A stretch of 64,000 nucleotides of DNA from the NCBI GenBank assembly GCA_947069175.1, contig CAMTDV010000017.1:34977126-35041125 (forward strand), read 5' to 3'. This document shows, one piece after another, positions 47,979 to 59,924 of the stretch. The position numbers and the translations under genes are program-made. The first letter of the stretch is position 1. Each line of letters opens with the position of its first letter. A model generated the notes under the pieces. It saw only the letters and a program-made list of their open reading frames with translations. It searched no databases and had not been told where the DNA came from. This DNA comes from Scalesia atractyloides. Its lineage: Eukaryota > Streptophyta > Magnoliopsida > Asterales > Asteraceae.

Positions 47979-50708
47979 TGTAACGCCTCGTATTTTTGTA
48001 CCTCCTTATTTAGAAAATGTATTCATATTTCTATTTTTGGAAACTTGTAACCGTATCGTAGTCGTATTTCATTTCCAATCTTGTAATCCGAGGCTTTGAT
48101 CATAGTGGAAATTTATTTTATACATATATGTGTTATATACTTAAGCTATACACAATCAATCGTTGAATACATGTTTATACGCAAAAAACCGAGACTCGAA
48201 ATACTTGGAAATATTAATCATACATGCATCACACTTATACCATACCTTGATACGCTTTGAATACCTAAAAACAAGTTAAAATACAAGTTTATGGCATGAA
48301 ATAACCTAAAAACCAAGTGTAGGGGCCAAAAGTGAACAAAATAAACAATTTTTGAAAACCCTCTCCTTCATGTCACGCGCCAGACACACATGTTCCTGCC
48401 GCGTGGCCCGGGGGAGTTCGATCCGCAGCCAGCTATTTTCAGCTCGCGGGTTGGTCCATTTTTACCACATTTTTCACCTTCAATCACCTTCTAATTCATT
48501 TAACTCTAACCTAATCAACCTCATTATAAATAGGAGCCTCCATACACTGCTAAACACTTTCCAAACACCAAATCCACTCTCAAATTCTCTAAATCTCTCA
48601 AGATTTTCTGATTTTAGGCAGAATATCTTTGAAGTTGAAAGTGAGTTCTAACTCACTTCTACTACTTATTCTTTGAATTTTCTTGCTTCAAAACACTTGG
48701 ACAACATCAAGGTTTGTTATCCATTGTTCACTAAGGTGTAACACGGTGGTACAACGCTGAATTTGATGTTTAAAGTGGGTTTAATTTTCTGCTTTCACTA
48801 AACCATTAAAGATGTTTATCTTTTAGTTCGTTTCTTGTGAAGAACTTATGCTCACCTTGTTCTCAACTCTAAACTTTCTGTTTTGATAAGGTTCCAAGTA
48901 ACCTTTAAGTGTGTGACTAACCAAGCTCATCATTGTTCATATGATGAGTCTTGTAATGGTCTAAATGTGTGAACCATGGAAGTTTGGGCTATCCAACCTT
49001 GTTCCACTACCTCACGTATTGTTTTCTTTGTTTATGTCCTTCCAAGGAGCTTCCAAGACTCAAAGTAACATAACCTCGCCACACCTTCAACATTTGCTAT
49101 GATGGGTATGGAACACTCGGGTTGATCTTACTTGGCTACTTGATGAACTAGATAGTTGTATCTTTATTTTTATTCATGGCCAACCGGGTATTCAACTATG
49201 TTGATAACCTTGTGCTTTGATGAATTTACAATGAGGTATAATGGATGTTAATCATCCTACCTCCATGCTTGACTTACATGATTTACATGATATTATACGA
49301 TGGACTTTTACTATATAATATAAAATATATATTTAGCTGAAATCATGATGCTAATTGTTAATGTTTAGATGTTATGAAATTAGGCTATACCATCTTAGAG
49401 CATTCACATCCAACCCACCAAAAATATACGTACATTCCACTAAAAAACAACTCCTATATCAATATATTTCCACTAAAAACAAATACTTTTTCTCTCTCAT
49501 TTTCAATTAAATAATATTTTTATACATTTATCATTACATTTTCTCTCTCCTTCACTCACAATCACTTTCAATATATATTAAAAAAGTATAGGGGGTGAAC
49601 AGTGTCCCCCAAATATACAGATGAACAGTAACATTTTCTCTCTCCTCCATTCACAATCACTTTTTATACTCTTTATATTTTAAAAACCCCACGCACATAA
49701 TTTGATTCTCATGATGTGAATGCTCTTAGTTCTTTATTCCTCGTTTGTGATTCTAATGGGCACGTTAGGACCCATGAAAACACGTGAAAACTTAGTGTCC
49801 AAACGAGTATTTAGACAAGATATATTCTCGTGTACATATATACTTTTTATACTTAACTCCGAATCCGAAACTCCCCATAAACTCTGAATACTCAGACACC
49901 TTCTTTTCCCCAATGTAAGGTAACTTCGGTGTTCCACTCTCAACGCTCGTCTAACTCTCTGTTAATAAAAAAAACTTTGCAAAACCGTGAGTGTACTTGT
50001 CCCTTTTTACTTTTCGTCACTTTGGGTGTAGTACGTATACATTATCAAACTCACACAATCACATAATTTATGCTTAAAACACAAACAGACAATCCAATAT
50101 ACATGCTTGATACGCGATACTAGAACTCATACATGCTAGAAACTTATTTGCTTTGTACTTGTCATTAACTTCGTACAAGCCTCCCTTAACATGTATAACG
50201 CTATAGGATTAAGGCACCACTCGTATTCTTAAGGTCATGTTAAGTTAAACAAAACGGGCTTATCGTTGTTACAATAAGATTACGTTAACGGGAATCTTTG
50301 GGTTGACAATTATAAGTTGCACGCTAGTATTATTATGTTAGTTTTAGTTTACGATTACGCCATTTGGATTTGTTTAAAACGTTTATACTTATGCTAGTAA
50401 TCAAACTTGTATGTTCACCAATGCTTTATGTGTTGACATGCACTTTAGTACGTATTGCAGGAAATTGATGATGATGACGATGAACAGAATCTAGTAGGAT
50501 GACTAGAAACCCATTTAAATTTAGTACTTGTTATTGTATTTTGTTTCTTTGTTCAACTTGCCGTATTTGTTTCAAAACAATGTATTCTCCGTTTAGCAAT
50601 GAAATGAAATTTTGATTATTAAATACATGTCGCAAATAGTCGTTATGAAGTCTCTTGCAATCTATTTCGTCTCGCCCTGATATTTCCATCATTGGTTGGG
50701 GTGTGACA
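47979..50708 (+). mobile_element. Solo LTR of a Ty3/gypsy element
   Basis: Starts TGTAACGCCTCG and ends TTGGGGTGTGACA, the same style as the LTRs at 105-11331 but of different sequence. Flanks TTTAG (47974) and TTTGG (50709) form a 5-bp TSD with one mismatch. TATA motif TATAAATAG lies at about 48524. Without the nested MITE it is about 2.4 kb. No PBS or coding sequence adjoins it. Confidence 0.8.
49398..49725. mobile_element. Tourist-type MITE inside solo LTR
   Basis: Perfect 13-bp inverted repeats GAGCATTCACATC / GATGTGAATGCTC flanked by TTA on both sides (49395-49397, 49726-49728), as PIF/Harbinger MITEs are. 328 bp, non-coding. Confidence 0.85.
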
Positions 50709-50961
50709 TTTGGCATTATGAAATTTTATATAAATCGTTTAGTTTTTATTAAGTGACCAATATACCCTTGTTATAAAATATTATTTAATTGAATAAAGAC
50801 TTTAGCTTATAATAAGTAAATAATGATAACTCTCCCCTCCCTTGCCGTTCATATACATCAACATTAGACGGTTTATGAGGGATTATAATTTTCTCTATCT
50901 CCTCTGTTTTGGGTGTTTGATTTAAAATCAAAGACGAAATGACTTTAAAATCAAAGAAGAA

Positions 50962-51180
50962 ATGACGGTAAATGGAGCTTGGAAATTTGGATTTGTTAGG
51001 TGGCTCAATGATACCAAAGGTTTTGGTTTCATTACTCCTGATAATGGAACAAAGATATTTTTGTTCCTCACTCTTCTACACCGGATCTTTTGGCTGTACG
51101 AAGGACATTTGATCGGATTTTACGCGATGATGAAGGGTCTATTTCAACTTGCTTTTTTTTTTCTCTACTTAAAATTAAAA
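50962..51180 (+). pseudogene. Cold-shock-domain protein fragment
   Basis: The start reads MTVNGAWKFGFVRWLNDTKG followed by FGFITPDNG, which matches the RNP1 region of a plant cold-shock-domain RNA-binding protein. After NGTK the RNP2-like part continues only in another frame (51054 onward), so one frameshift is present. No glycine-rich or CCHC part follows. Probably a dead partial copy. Confidence 0.7.
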
Positions 51181-51354
51181 TAAAACGTGAATTTTTATTA
51201 TATTTAGTGGAAAGAAAAACATGATATCAGATATATGCCTATTTTAGTTGTTGCATTTATACTAATGTGTCTCTCTTCTCATTAGATGGCTAATAAATTA
51301 CATGGTTATGATTAATACAAATTAGGGATGATGATCTTAACAAGAAGTTTTAAA

Positions 51355-51745
51355 TCATCATCATCATACTCAGTAAATCCCATCAATAGCAAAGCTAAGG
51401 TAAGGTCTGAGAAGGGTAGATGCAGACAGCCTAAACTCTACCCCGTAGAAATAGAGAGGCTGCTTCTAGTGAAACCCACGGCTCGAATGTAGTTTTGTAT
51501 CAAGCTTTGGAGCTAAGGCACATAACACTCAAACAATCGGGACAAAGACCGATTGGTGCATGTACTCCCGTGTCTTTCAGCTATCAACGCCACCACATGA
51601 TGCTGACTAACCATCCGCCTCTTTTAACGTTTTTTTCATGAAATTAGTAAAATAACATTAAAGTTAGTACCATTCACTTTTGCCCCCCGAACACCCACAC
51701 ATACATATACATTATACGTACACACCGCAAACGGGATATAAATAA
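51355..51745 (+). repeat. Dispersed repeat, SINE-like core, copy 2
   Basis: Homologous to 44029-44440, sharing GCTATCAACGCCACCACATG and GAAATTAGTAAAATAACATT among others. Both copies begin with a CATCATCAT run and end near ACCGCAA-CGGGA. Confidence 0.55.
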
Positions 51746-51955
51746 GAAGTTTTAAATAAAAGTCCATAAGAAGATGGTATAATGACCATATTAAATTGTA
51801 TTTAATACAAAACAATAAATATCAAAATTTAAGTATTAAATATTTTTTTATTAATTTCTCAATAAATATAATATTATCTAAAATGACTTGAAAATATAAA
51901 AACACAAAACTATCCATGTTTTGACATGTGTAAGTAGTAGAGGGTCCAGACCGAG

Positions 51956-52649
51956 GCAATAAATAGGTGAAGTACCAGTATATTGACCTAGCCAAGCTAC
52001 CTTTACAGAAATTTCTTCGATTCTTCAGTTCAACTTTCGTCGATCATTCAATCCTTTTCTCTTCGAATCTCAGGAGCAAAAGCAGACAAAGAACTAGGGT
52101 CTGAAAACGAGTAAGGAATCATAAATCCTTCTGTATATATCTCTATATATATATATATATATATTCTATTTCATGTCAATGGAATTTCAGCTTTAATATC
52201 ATCTGTTTGCGTTAATTTCACACTCGTTAGATTGATTCAATTGCATTTGTGGTGTTTGAAAAGGTATATTCTTAATTCGTATCGTAAAATTTGGTCTGTT
52301 TGTTCTTAATCAGTTTAAATATCATATTCTTGTTAGTTGTTACTGTTATAAATTTGTATAATCCACGGTTGTTTTGGAGATTATTTTATTCTTCACAATT
52401 GTAAGAATTTGATTAATTCTGAGGTTGAAAATTGGGTCAATTGTCCTCAAATGTCAAAATTTAGGGTTTACTTTATGTTTACTAAACAAAAACTTGTTCA
52501 ACTTTTTAGGTTCAGTTTGTCCCTCTCGTAGAATTCATCGAAAAATTTTAACCGAATATGAAGTTTAAATGCTGTGAAATAATCATAAACTTTAAAAAGC
52601 TTATCTGTCTTTGCAGAAAATTTAATTGAAATTCAACGAAGTGGTAAAT
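51956..52649 (+). promoter_or_regulatory. Promoter and 5'UTR of PP2C gene, with 5'UTR intron
   Basis: A TATA-like AATAAATAG at 51958 would put transcription start near 51990. The 5'UTR appears to be split by an intron of 506 bp: donor GTAAGG at 52111 and acceptor TTTGCAG ending at 52616, a T-rich intron with a short (AT)n tract at 52143. The last 33 bp of leader precede the ATG. Confidence 0.6.
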
Positions 52650-53504
52650 ATGGGGTATCTTGATTCAGTTATATCATGGGTCAACCCAAATGGTACCGGT
52701 GTTTCTCCCGTTACAGGAGGTGGTCTGAGTAAAGATTCAAGATTTAGTTATGGTTATGCTAGCTCTGCTGGGAGAAGATCTTCAATGGAGGATTTTTACG
52801 AGACAAGAATTGACGGTGTGGATGGAGAATTGGTTGGTCTCTTTGGAGTTTTTGACGGTCATGGTGGTGTTCGGGCTGCAGAATACGTTAAACACAATCT
52901 TTTTAGTAATCTTATCAAACACCCGAAATTCACATCAGATACCAAATCCGCCATATCTGAATCATACAGTTACACAGACTCGGAGTTTATAAAGTCAGAA
53001 AAGAATCAAATGAAAGACGCAGGGTCAACTGCTTCCACTGCCATCCTTGTTGGTAACCGTTTGCTAGTTGCAAACGTTGGTGACTCCAGAGCGGTGATTT
53101 GCAGAAACGGCAACGCGATTGCTGTTTCTAGAGATCACAAGCCGGATCGATCTGATGAACGACGACGGATTGAAGATGCTGGTGGCTTCGTGATGTGGGC
53201 GGGAACTTGGAGAGTTGGTGGCGTTCTTGCTGTTTCGCGTGCTTTTGGTGATAAGTTGTTGAAACAGTTTGTTGTTGCGGATCCAGAAATTCAAGAAGAA
53301 GTGATTGATGGATCGTTAGAGTTTCTTATTCTTGCTAGTGATGGACTTTGGGATGTTGTGAGCAATGAGGAAGCTGTCGCGATGGTGAAAACGATTCAGA
53401 GCCCAGAAGATGCTGCAAAGACGTTGATGCAGGAAGCTTCTGAGAGAGGTAGTGCGGATAATATTACAGTAGTCGTCGTCCGCTTCTTGAGGACGAGTTG
53501 TTAA
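52650..53504 (+). CDS. Protein phosphatase 2C, clade F / WIN2-like
   Basis: A Mg/Mn-dependent Ser/Thr phosphatase of 284 residues, complete. Motifs in order: SSMED (44-48), FDGHGG (68-73) with the metal-binding Asp, GSTAST (125-130), GDSRAV (144-149), RDHKP (161-165), ASDGLWDV (229-236) and GSADNIT (267-273). The start MGYLDSV matches the N-terminus of the Arabidopsis WIN2 (At4g31750) group, and the whole protein aligns without gaps apart from a shorter C-terminus (as I recall about 311 residues in WIN2). The coding sequence has no intron. WIN2 was linked to responses to bacterial effectors; other members are little studied, so the exact role here is inferred only as signalling dephosphorylation. 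Confidence 0.93.
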   Translation: MGYLDSVISWVNPNGTGVSPVTGGGLSKDSRFSYGYASSAGRRSSMEDFYETRIDGVDGELVGLFGVFDGHGGVRAAEYVKHNLFSNLIKHPKFTSDTKSAISESYSYTDSEFIKSEKNQMKDAGSTASTAILVGNRLLVANVGDSRAVICRNGNAIAVSRDHKPDRSDERRRIEDAGGFVMWAGTWRVGGVLAVSRAFGDKLLKQFVVADPEIQEEVIDGSLEFLILASDGLWDVVSNEEAVAMVKTIQSPEDAAKTLMQEASERGSADNITVVVVRFLRTSC

Positions 53505-54164
53505 CTTGGTTAGTATAATGTACTCATGTTTCATATATTGTTTTATTATTTAAATTAATGTAATATAAAGGTGTGATACATACTTACATCATGTGCTTTT
53601 GATCTATGTATTTGATCATGGATCTGTTACAGATTATTTTTTATGGTATTTTTACTTGTATTTTAACTATATAATGAAATGTTTCTTGAATATGGATTAA
53701 GATGCTTTCTTAATGTACTCGACTTTGGTTTAGTGCTACATGTCTTAATAAGGTGTATTATGGATCCTAGGTTATCTCGTACAGTTTTGGCTTTATATGT
53801 TCTTGGAAGCGATTGCAATGAGGAAAATCTGTTTAAAATAGTTAATAACACGGTTTCATTATGATAATTCCTAACACGCCACAAGAATAATATTGAATTT
53901 TGGTTTGTTATTTTAACACGTTTAATAAGCTTGTCTTGTCCGGGTTAACATGTTTAGCGCAATTAATTATACAATTCAACAATTTTAAGGCTAGAATATA
54001 TACACACACGTTTAACCCGCCAATATGTTTGTAGCTCGTCTAATTCATTTGATTACAACCAAACAACCCATTTACAACTCATCAACCTTGTTGACTTAGA
54101 GAGAAATAAACGGGTTACACGAGTTGTGTTAAGGTTAAAGATTTTAAATGTGTAGGGCTGATGC
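53505..54164. other. 3' flank of PP2C gene
   Basis: AT-rich, likely containing the 3'UTR. TAATATAAAG at 53560 could serve as a polyadenylation signal. Nothing else recognised. Confidence 0.4.
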
Positions 54165-54167
54165 TTA

Positions 54168-54474
54168 GGCTATACGATGTGGGGCAACGCCCCCAGCCAC
54201 ATCAGCTGGGTGGCACCCCTAGCACCACCCCTCTTTCCGCCTCGCCAAAGGAGGCCGCCATCCTTGAAAAGGGGGCCCCACATGTATATCATCCAAACAG
54301 ATTCCTTTGTTTAGTTTGATTTTTTTTTAATTTAAAGATAGGGGGAGGGGGGGTATAGGGGCTTATCCCAAAACGTTGATGTTTAAAGGGGAGTCATTGT
54401 TGCTCTAAAACCTACGTGGCGTTGATGTGGCGTGATAAAGTCCCTTACGGCTTTATCCCACCCACCGGGTAGCC
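54168..54474. mobile_element. Candidate PIF/Harbinger-type MITE
   Basis: Ends GGCTATACGATGTGGGG and (reverse) GGCTACCCGGTGGGTGGG share about 70% of positions. Flanks are TTA (54165) and TTG (54475). GC-rich ends around an AT-rich centre; non-coding, 307 bp. Confidence 0.5.
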
Positions 54475-54477
54475 TTG

Positions 54478-55122
54478 TTACTTGTGTAACCCAATTGATA
54501 TAATTGATATAGACAAGCCAAACGCACATACACGTTAAAATATGTTGGCGGGTTGTAAAAGAGCTCTAATCAAGTTGTAAACTAGTCGAATGAGTCATAA
54601 AGTTGTAAACATATCGAGCAGATCGTAAACAGATTGTTAGTTTTAATACTTTAATCGTAAATGTGTTAAAGGCCGATCCGTTTGATTTGATTATAACCCA
54701 AACACGACTTATTTTATTAAGCTGGCTAGACATGTCAACCTAAACACTACCTATTGTTAGACCAGCCAAATTATAACAATTTTGTGTCGAATGTTGTATT
54801 TCAAGTTTTGTGCTCTATAACAGATGCCAGTGTTATTTGTTTGAAACGAAAATGATTTTAACTTGAATAATCAAAAACTCGAAAGATTCAAACATTGCCT
54901 CTTAATAGTTGACTTAAGAAGCAATAGACTTTACACAACACCAAGTGACATGAAAGTGAGGCGAACTTGACACAAGAACAGTTTCATTATAGCATCTCGT
55001 GTCTTAAAAGCTGTTCATCATCAAGACCAAAAGATAAACAACTTTTGCACATAAACCTCCACGGATTCTTTTTAACATTTCTACACGGATCATAAACTAT
55101 GACTGCTTCATGCTACAAATTC
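54478..55122. other. Spacer and 3' region of FRS11-like gene
   Basis: Non-coding. The last few hundred bases before 55122 probably include the 3'UTR of the minus-strand gene. Confidence 0.4.
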
Positions 55123-58100
55123 CTATGTAAAACAATCATTTCTGGCATACCGTGAAGAAGGAACCGGGTGGTCTCTAATCCTTGATAACAAAACAGAAAC
55201 ATGTTCCATGGCAATATCAAGCCGATCCTTCGATTTGGCTGATTCCGTCACAAGATTTGACACCATACCTTGCAATAACTGAACTCTTTCCGTATGATCA
55301 CTCAAAGTGTTCTGAAGAAGCTTAGCTGATGTGTTTATGCGCCGCCAACGCAGAGGCATATACCTGTAACACCCAAATAAGACATTTCTATTTATCAATA
55401 TGTCGATTCAGCTTTAACCCTAAATAATGCAAGTCAAAGGGTCAAACATTACCTTTCTGGAATCTGAAAGCAATTTCCGGTGGAGAGTACTCGAAGAGCA
55501 TGCCTACAAAGGATTCCAGAGAACTCAAAGTGGTGGCAGCTACAGCTGATAATGCCTTCACGTGGGACCCAATAAACTTTTCGGCCGCCTTCAAGTTTTG
55601 TATGGTGTCTAACTAAAAACCCATCTTCGAGTTGAAATGATGCATAATGAGCAGCCAGCACAAGTTGTTCTTGTAGCTTTGAGAACGCAAAAGGCGTTAG
55701 TACCGAGGCTGCATGGGATTCCATTGGAGCCCCAGTTTTCAAGCAAATGTTTTGGAGGTTTTGTTGCATTGTTTGCTGTTCACCAGCCTGATCTTTGAAG
55801 TCCACCGCAACAGCCACCTGATTTTCAAATTTGTTATTGTGATTTGAAATAGAATATCAAAATAAGATAATCTGTTGATGCACACACTTAAAATCGTGTA
55901 ACCCATTTATCTAAACGTGTCAAACAAGTTGACGGGTAGTAGTCAAATTCTAAATGTGTTAATAACATTGGTGGGTTGTAAAAGAGTGAAGTACACGGAT
56001 GGTCCCTGTGGTTTACCAAAATTTAGGATTTGGTCCCTAGCTGTCCAAAAGTACACATATGGCCCCTGTGGTTTGCACTTTGCAACGTATGTAGTCCCCA
56101 GCTTTTCCGAAAAGTACATGGATAGCCTTTGTGGTTTGCACTTTGTAATGCATTTAGTCCCTAAATTGGACATGCTAAAACCTTTAGATTTGTTGGTTGG
56201 GGACTAAATGCGTTAAAAAGTGCAAACCATAGGGACCATCTGTGTACTTTTGGAAAGCTAGGGACTAAATCCAAAACTTTGGTAGACCACAAGGACCATC
56301 CATGTTCTATGCTCATTGTAAAAAATGGATTAAACAAGTTATCGGGTTAACTTGCTTATCTAAACTGGCCAACCCCAAACACGACCCGTTTATTAAACGG
56401 GTGAGACAAGACAACCCAAAACCGATCATTTTCATGTCTTATTCGTGTAACCCTCTTTAGAAGCTCAAAGTTAAGCACCATCCACTTCTTCCATGATAAC
56501 ATAATAGCTTGTGATATCAACAGTATCAAATTATATAAGATTATAAAATGATAACATACTTGTTCAATGAAGTGTGCAAGTCGAGTTTGGGCACTCAAGA
56601 ACCGTTGGATGAAAGCATTGATAGCCTTTGAATGTGCGGTTGTCGTCATTCCAGCAAAAAAATGGCTTCTTAAATACGGCAAAGCCCAGAGATTTCTTGC
56701 AGCAAACAAGGTGGTTATGTGGCGGTTTGTGTGGAGCCCAAAAGAATTAACCATATCTCTCCAGCCCATTTCAAAATCTTCAATTGACTCCATATTATAA
56801 AGTCGATAAAATTCACTCTTCCACTCGTTATATCGTTCCCCCAAAACAGCATTAAACCAAGACGGGAATTTTGCAACAATCAGCCAGATGCAATACGCAT
56901 GTTTAGCAGAGGGCATTTCCATTGCTATAGCTTCTCGTGCGCATAACGTTTGGTCGGTTAATATCGTCTGCGGAACCTTCCCGTTCATAAACCCCAAGAA
57001 CGCCTTTCACAAAATGAAATAAAATAATTTAGAAATGAGTAAAATGACATTTTCATCCCTGAGGTTTGGCCAGTTTTGCGACTTTCGTCCAAAGGTTTGT
57101 TTTCCTGCATTTGGATCCAAAAGTTTTGAAATCTTGCCATTTTCATCCGGCTCATTAATTCTATCCATTTTTCTCCGTTAAGTCAAGGGTATTTCCGTCT
57201 CTTCTGTTAACTTAAAGGTCAATTCGGTCTTTTCACTTTATGTACAAGCATTTAGCATAATGTACAAGTATTCAAAATACCCTTACTAAATAAAAAACAA
57301 AAATAATATAGGTAAAAAGACGAAATACCCGTCTTAATGGAGAAAAATGGATGGAGTTAACGAGCTAGGTGAAATGGCAAGATTTCAAACCTTTTGGATT
57401 TAGGTGCGGAAAACAAACCTTTGGACGAAAGTCGCAAAACTGGCCAAACCTCAGGGACGAAAATGGCATTTTACTCTTTAGAAATTAACAAACAAAAGGT
57501 TCCACAAATAAAAAGGCAATTTTAAGAACAATACATTAGTTTATATGATTACCTTCAAAGCCCATGAATAGGACTTCACGTTTTCCTCACGCAGAAGTGC
57601 GCAACCAAAAAAGCAAGGCATACCGTAATTATTCATTCCAACCCATATCCCGAGCGGCATATCAAAAGCGTTCAACCGATGTGTTGTATCGAATACCACC
57701 GCGTCACCAAATACTTCATACGATTGGACAGATGATGCGTATGACCATGCGATATTTTCCAACCGATTATTTGAATCGAGTTTATACTCAAACTGGAAGT
57801 TATGATCCTTATCTTTAATATTTCGACACATTCTGAGTAAATCAATGCTTTCATCCTCCAGATCCACTTTCCTAAACGATTGAAGCAAATTTCTTACATC
57901 TTTTTCGGTGAACGGAAGGTATCCGGGCTCCACACATTTCTCAAGTTCCAAAAGCCTCATCATTTGCTGCACTGAAATTCCCGTTTTGGCAAACATGAGG
58001 ATTCGGTTTTTGTCTGCATCTGAAATCGTACGATAAGCGGGAAGAAAACGAACTTGATTCGGTTCCAAAAGTTCGTGATTATGATGATTTGAAAACCCCG

Positions 58101-58533
58101 TTACTCGCCATTCAGGAGCTCCTAATTCCGTTGTTTTGCTTATACGCATATACGCTTGACATCCACATCTTGATGATTTCCTGTTTCTTTGTGGTTTGTT
58201 TTCACTTAAAGTCTTGACAGGTGTGTTTCCCGCCCTGTGGCAGACAAAATAGCGTCGGGTAAGACCTTTCCCGACACCATCTTTACCTTCGGTTCGATGG
58301 CGACGGATTGAGAAACCGCATCGTTTGGCGAATTCACTGTAGAACTCGTAAGCATGATCATGGGTAGCAAATCTTTGACCAATATATGGAATAGCATCAT
58401 CTGTTGTTTCTAAGGATACTTTTGTTTCGTCTGGTGATTCTTCTGTGCTGCTTGTTTCATCCAAAGACATGGACCGTTGATCTGAGTGGTCATCATAAAC
58501 GACCAATAGCTGTTCTCCATCATCGGACATCAT
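55123..58533 (-). CDS. FRS11: FAR1-related sequence 11 (FRS11-like) transcription factor
   Basis: A nuclear protein of the FHY3/FAR1 family, domesticated from a Mutator transposase. Exons 58533-57553, 57003-56560, 55817-55453 and 55363-55123 join in frame with GT-AG introns to give 676 residues, close to Arabidopsis FRS11. The FAR1 zinc-binding DNA domain is in the first third (EFAKRCGFSIRRHRTEGKDG ... CGCQAYMRI ... NHHNHEL). The MULE transposase-like domain spans exons 1-2 (AVVFDTTHRL, ILTDQ, AKHAYCIW). A SWIM zinc finger (CSCHHFEFSGILCRH) is in exon 3, and a leucine-rich tail in exon 4. No breaks. FHY3/FAR1 act in phytochrome A signalling; FRS11's own role is not well defined. Confidence 0.95.
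55984..56314. mobile_element. Foldback MITE (Mutator type) in FRS11-like intron 2
   Basis: Inverted arms of roughly 100 bp (GGATGGTCCCTGTGGTTTAC against its reverse near 56270-56300). Flanking 9-bp sequences GTTGTAAAA (55975) and ATTGTAAAA (56315) match at 8 of 9. 331 bp, no coding capacity. Confidence 0.75.
57037..57476. mobile_element. Foldback MITE (Mutator type) in FRS11-like intron 1
   Basis: Long, nearly perfect inverted arms (GAGTAAAATGACATTTTCAT ... reverse at 57440-57476; GGCCAGTTTTGCGACTTTCG also in both). Perfect 9-bp TSD TTTAGAAAT at 57028-57036 and 57477-57485. 440 bp, no coding capacity. Confidence 0.88.
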
Positions 58534-59770
58534 AGTTGGTCCTCCACACCTCTATAGTTCCGGTTCAAAAGTTCTACTTTTTGCCATTTGGTCCTGAACA
58601 AAGAACATGACATGAAATCAAGCATATTAAGATATTAATTATTGAAAAAACCCAACCCATTTCAAAAAATCTGAAAAAAAAACATAACAAACAATGTTGC
58701 ATGCATCGGAGCGCATTATGCGAAATCTGCGCGAAATTCTCGCATCACGTAAACGCAAAATAAGGCTCATCTGATCAGGTTGTAAAACGTTAAAATAAGG
58801 TTGTAAAAGGTTGCGTCTGATCAGGTTGTAAAACGTTAAAATAAGGCGCCGTTTAACACATATACAATTGAATGTTAACATAATCGGTAAATGAAATATA
58901 CATAATCAAATCTTAACCAAACCAATGCGCCTATTCAAGAAGCCAGACAACAAAAGAACCGACACCAACATTCAAATTACACAAACATTAACACAGTCGT
59001 AACGGAACCGTCGCAAGTATTCAATTACGGTAGTAACTTCGTACTCCCACACGTCTTCTTCGACCGTCACCACCGTTTCCCCCATAATTTGGCATCGTTT
59101 GGCAACCTTTATAATCCACAAAGCCACCGCCACTTCACATTATCACAATCACTAACGAAATTATAGGGTTTGCTTTCATTATTGTCTTGCGTTTTTATTA
59201 TTAGTGATAGATATTGATACTATAATTGTGGTTATCCTCCGTCGTCGCCACTAGATGCAACCGACCTGTTCACCGGAAAACCTACCTTATGAGTGAGATT
59301 TCACTCCATTGTTTAGTCTGTTTGGTTCATACATCAACTGCTAGCAAATTTCAACTAAATTGTATTTGTATAGATGAATTAGTAAACAAAATTGATCAAA
59401 TACTCAATCACATCAATCTTCACAAACAAAACAAAGCAGCACATTACTTAATTTCACAGTTTTTCACTGGATCTCTTAACATTTTCAACAACGGTTATGA
59501 TCATCTGAACCTTCATTAACCTTCTAACCATATTTTATCAACAAAATGTGACTATCTAAGCATTTTAATTGGTATATCATCCGACATTGTGAAAATTAGG
59601 GCTTTAAGGATTACTTACAGAAGATATGATTGTTGTTCGGTGAATGATCGAGTGTGTGTAACGCACATGAGAGTGCGTGAACGAGCGGGACGATTGATAT
59701 GGAAACAAGGGGATTGTGGTAAGGATGAACCCTAATTTGCGCCAGGGGTAAGATGTAAATGCTTTATAAC
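58534..59770 (-). promoter_or_regulatory. 5'UTR, 5'UTR intron and promoter of FRS11-like gene
   Basis: On the minus strand a TATA motif (TTATAAAG, about 59762-59769) would start transcription near 59735. A non-coding exon then ends at 59619 (donor GTAAGTAATCC). The intron 59618-58594 ends TTTGTTCAG, and 60 bp of leader lead to the ATG at 58533. The intron contains a 31-bp direct repeat (CTGATCAGGTTGTAAAACG and following) at about 58770 and 58818. Confidence 0.6.
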
Positions 59771-59924
59771 GTGCGCACAGCTTATCCAGCGCCGTTGTGT
59801 ACTTTCCAAACAGGCTAGACATAATATTAACGGGTGAGGGCCAACGGGTCGGGTTAGTTTAGTCTTTATTGTTTAACTACAGCCTCCGTATTGCGGGTTG
59901 TTACATTTTGAGATAAGTTTGGTA

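Noticed and set aside
52626..52649. Upstream start for the PP2C
   Set aside because: The frame is open for 8 more codons but lacks an ATG in good context; MGYLDSV at 52650 matches the family's N-terminus.
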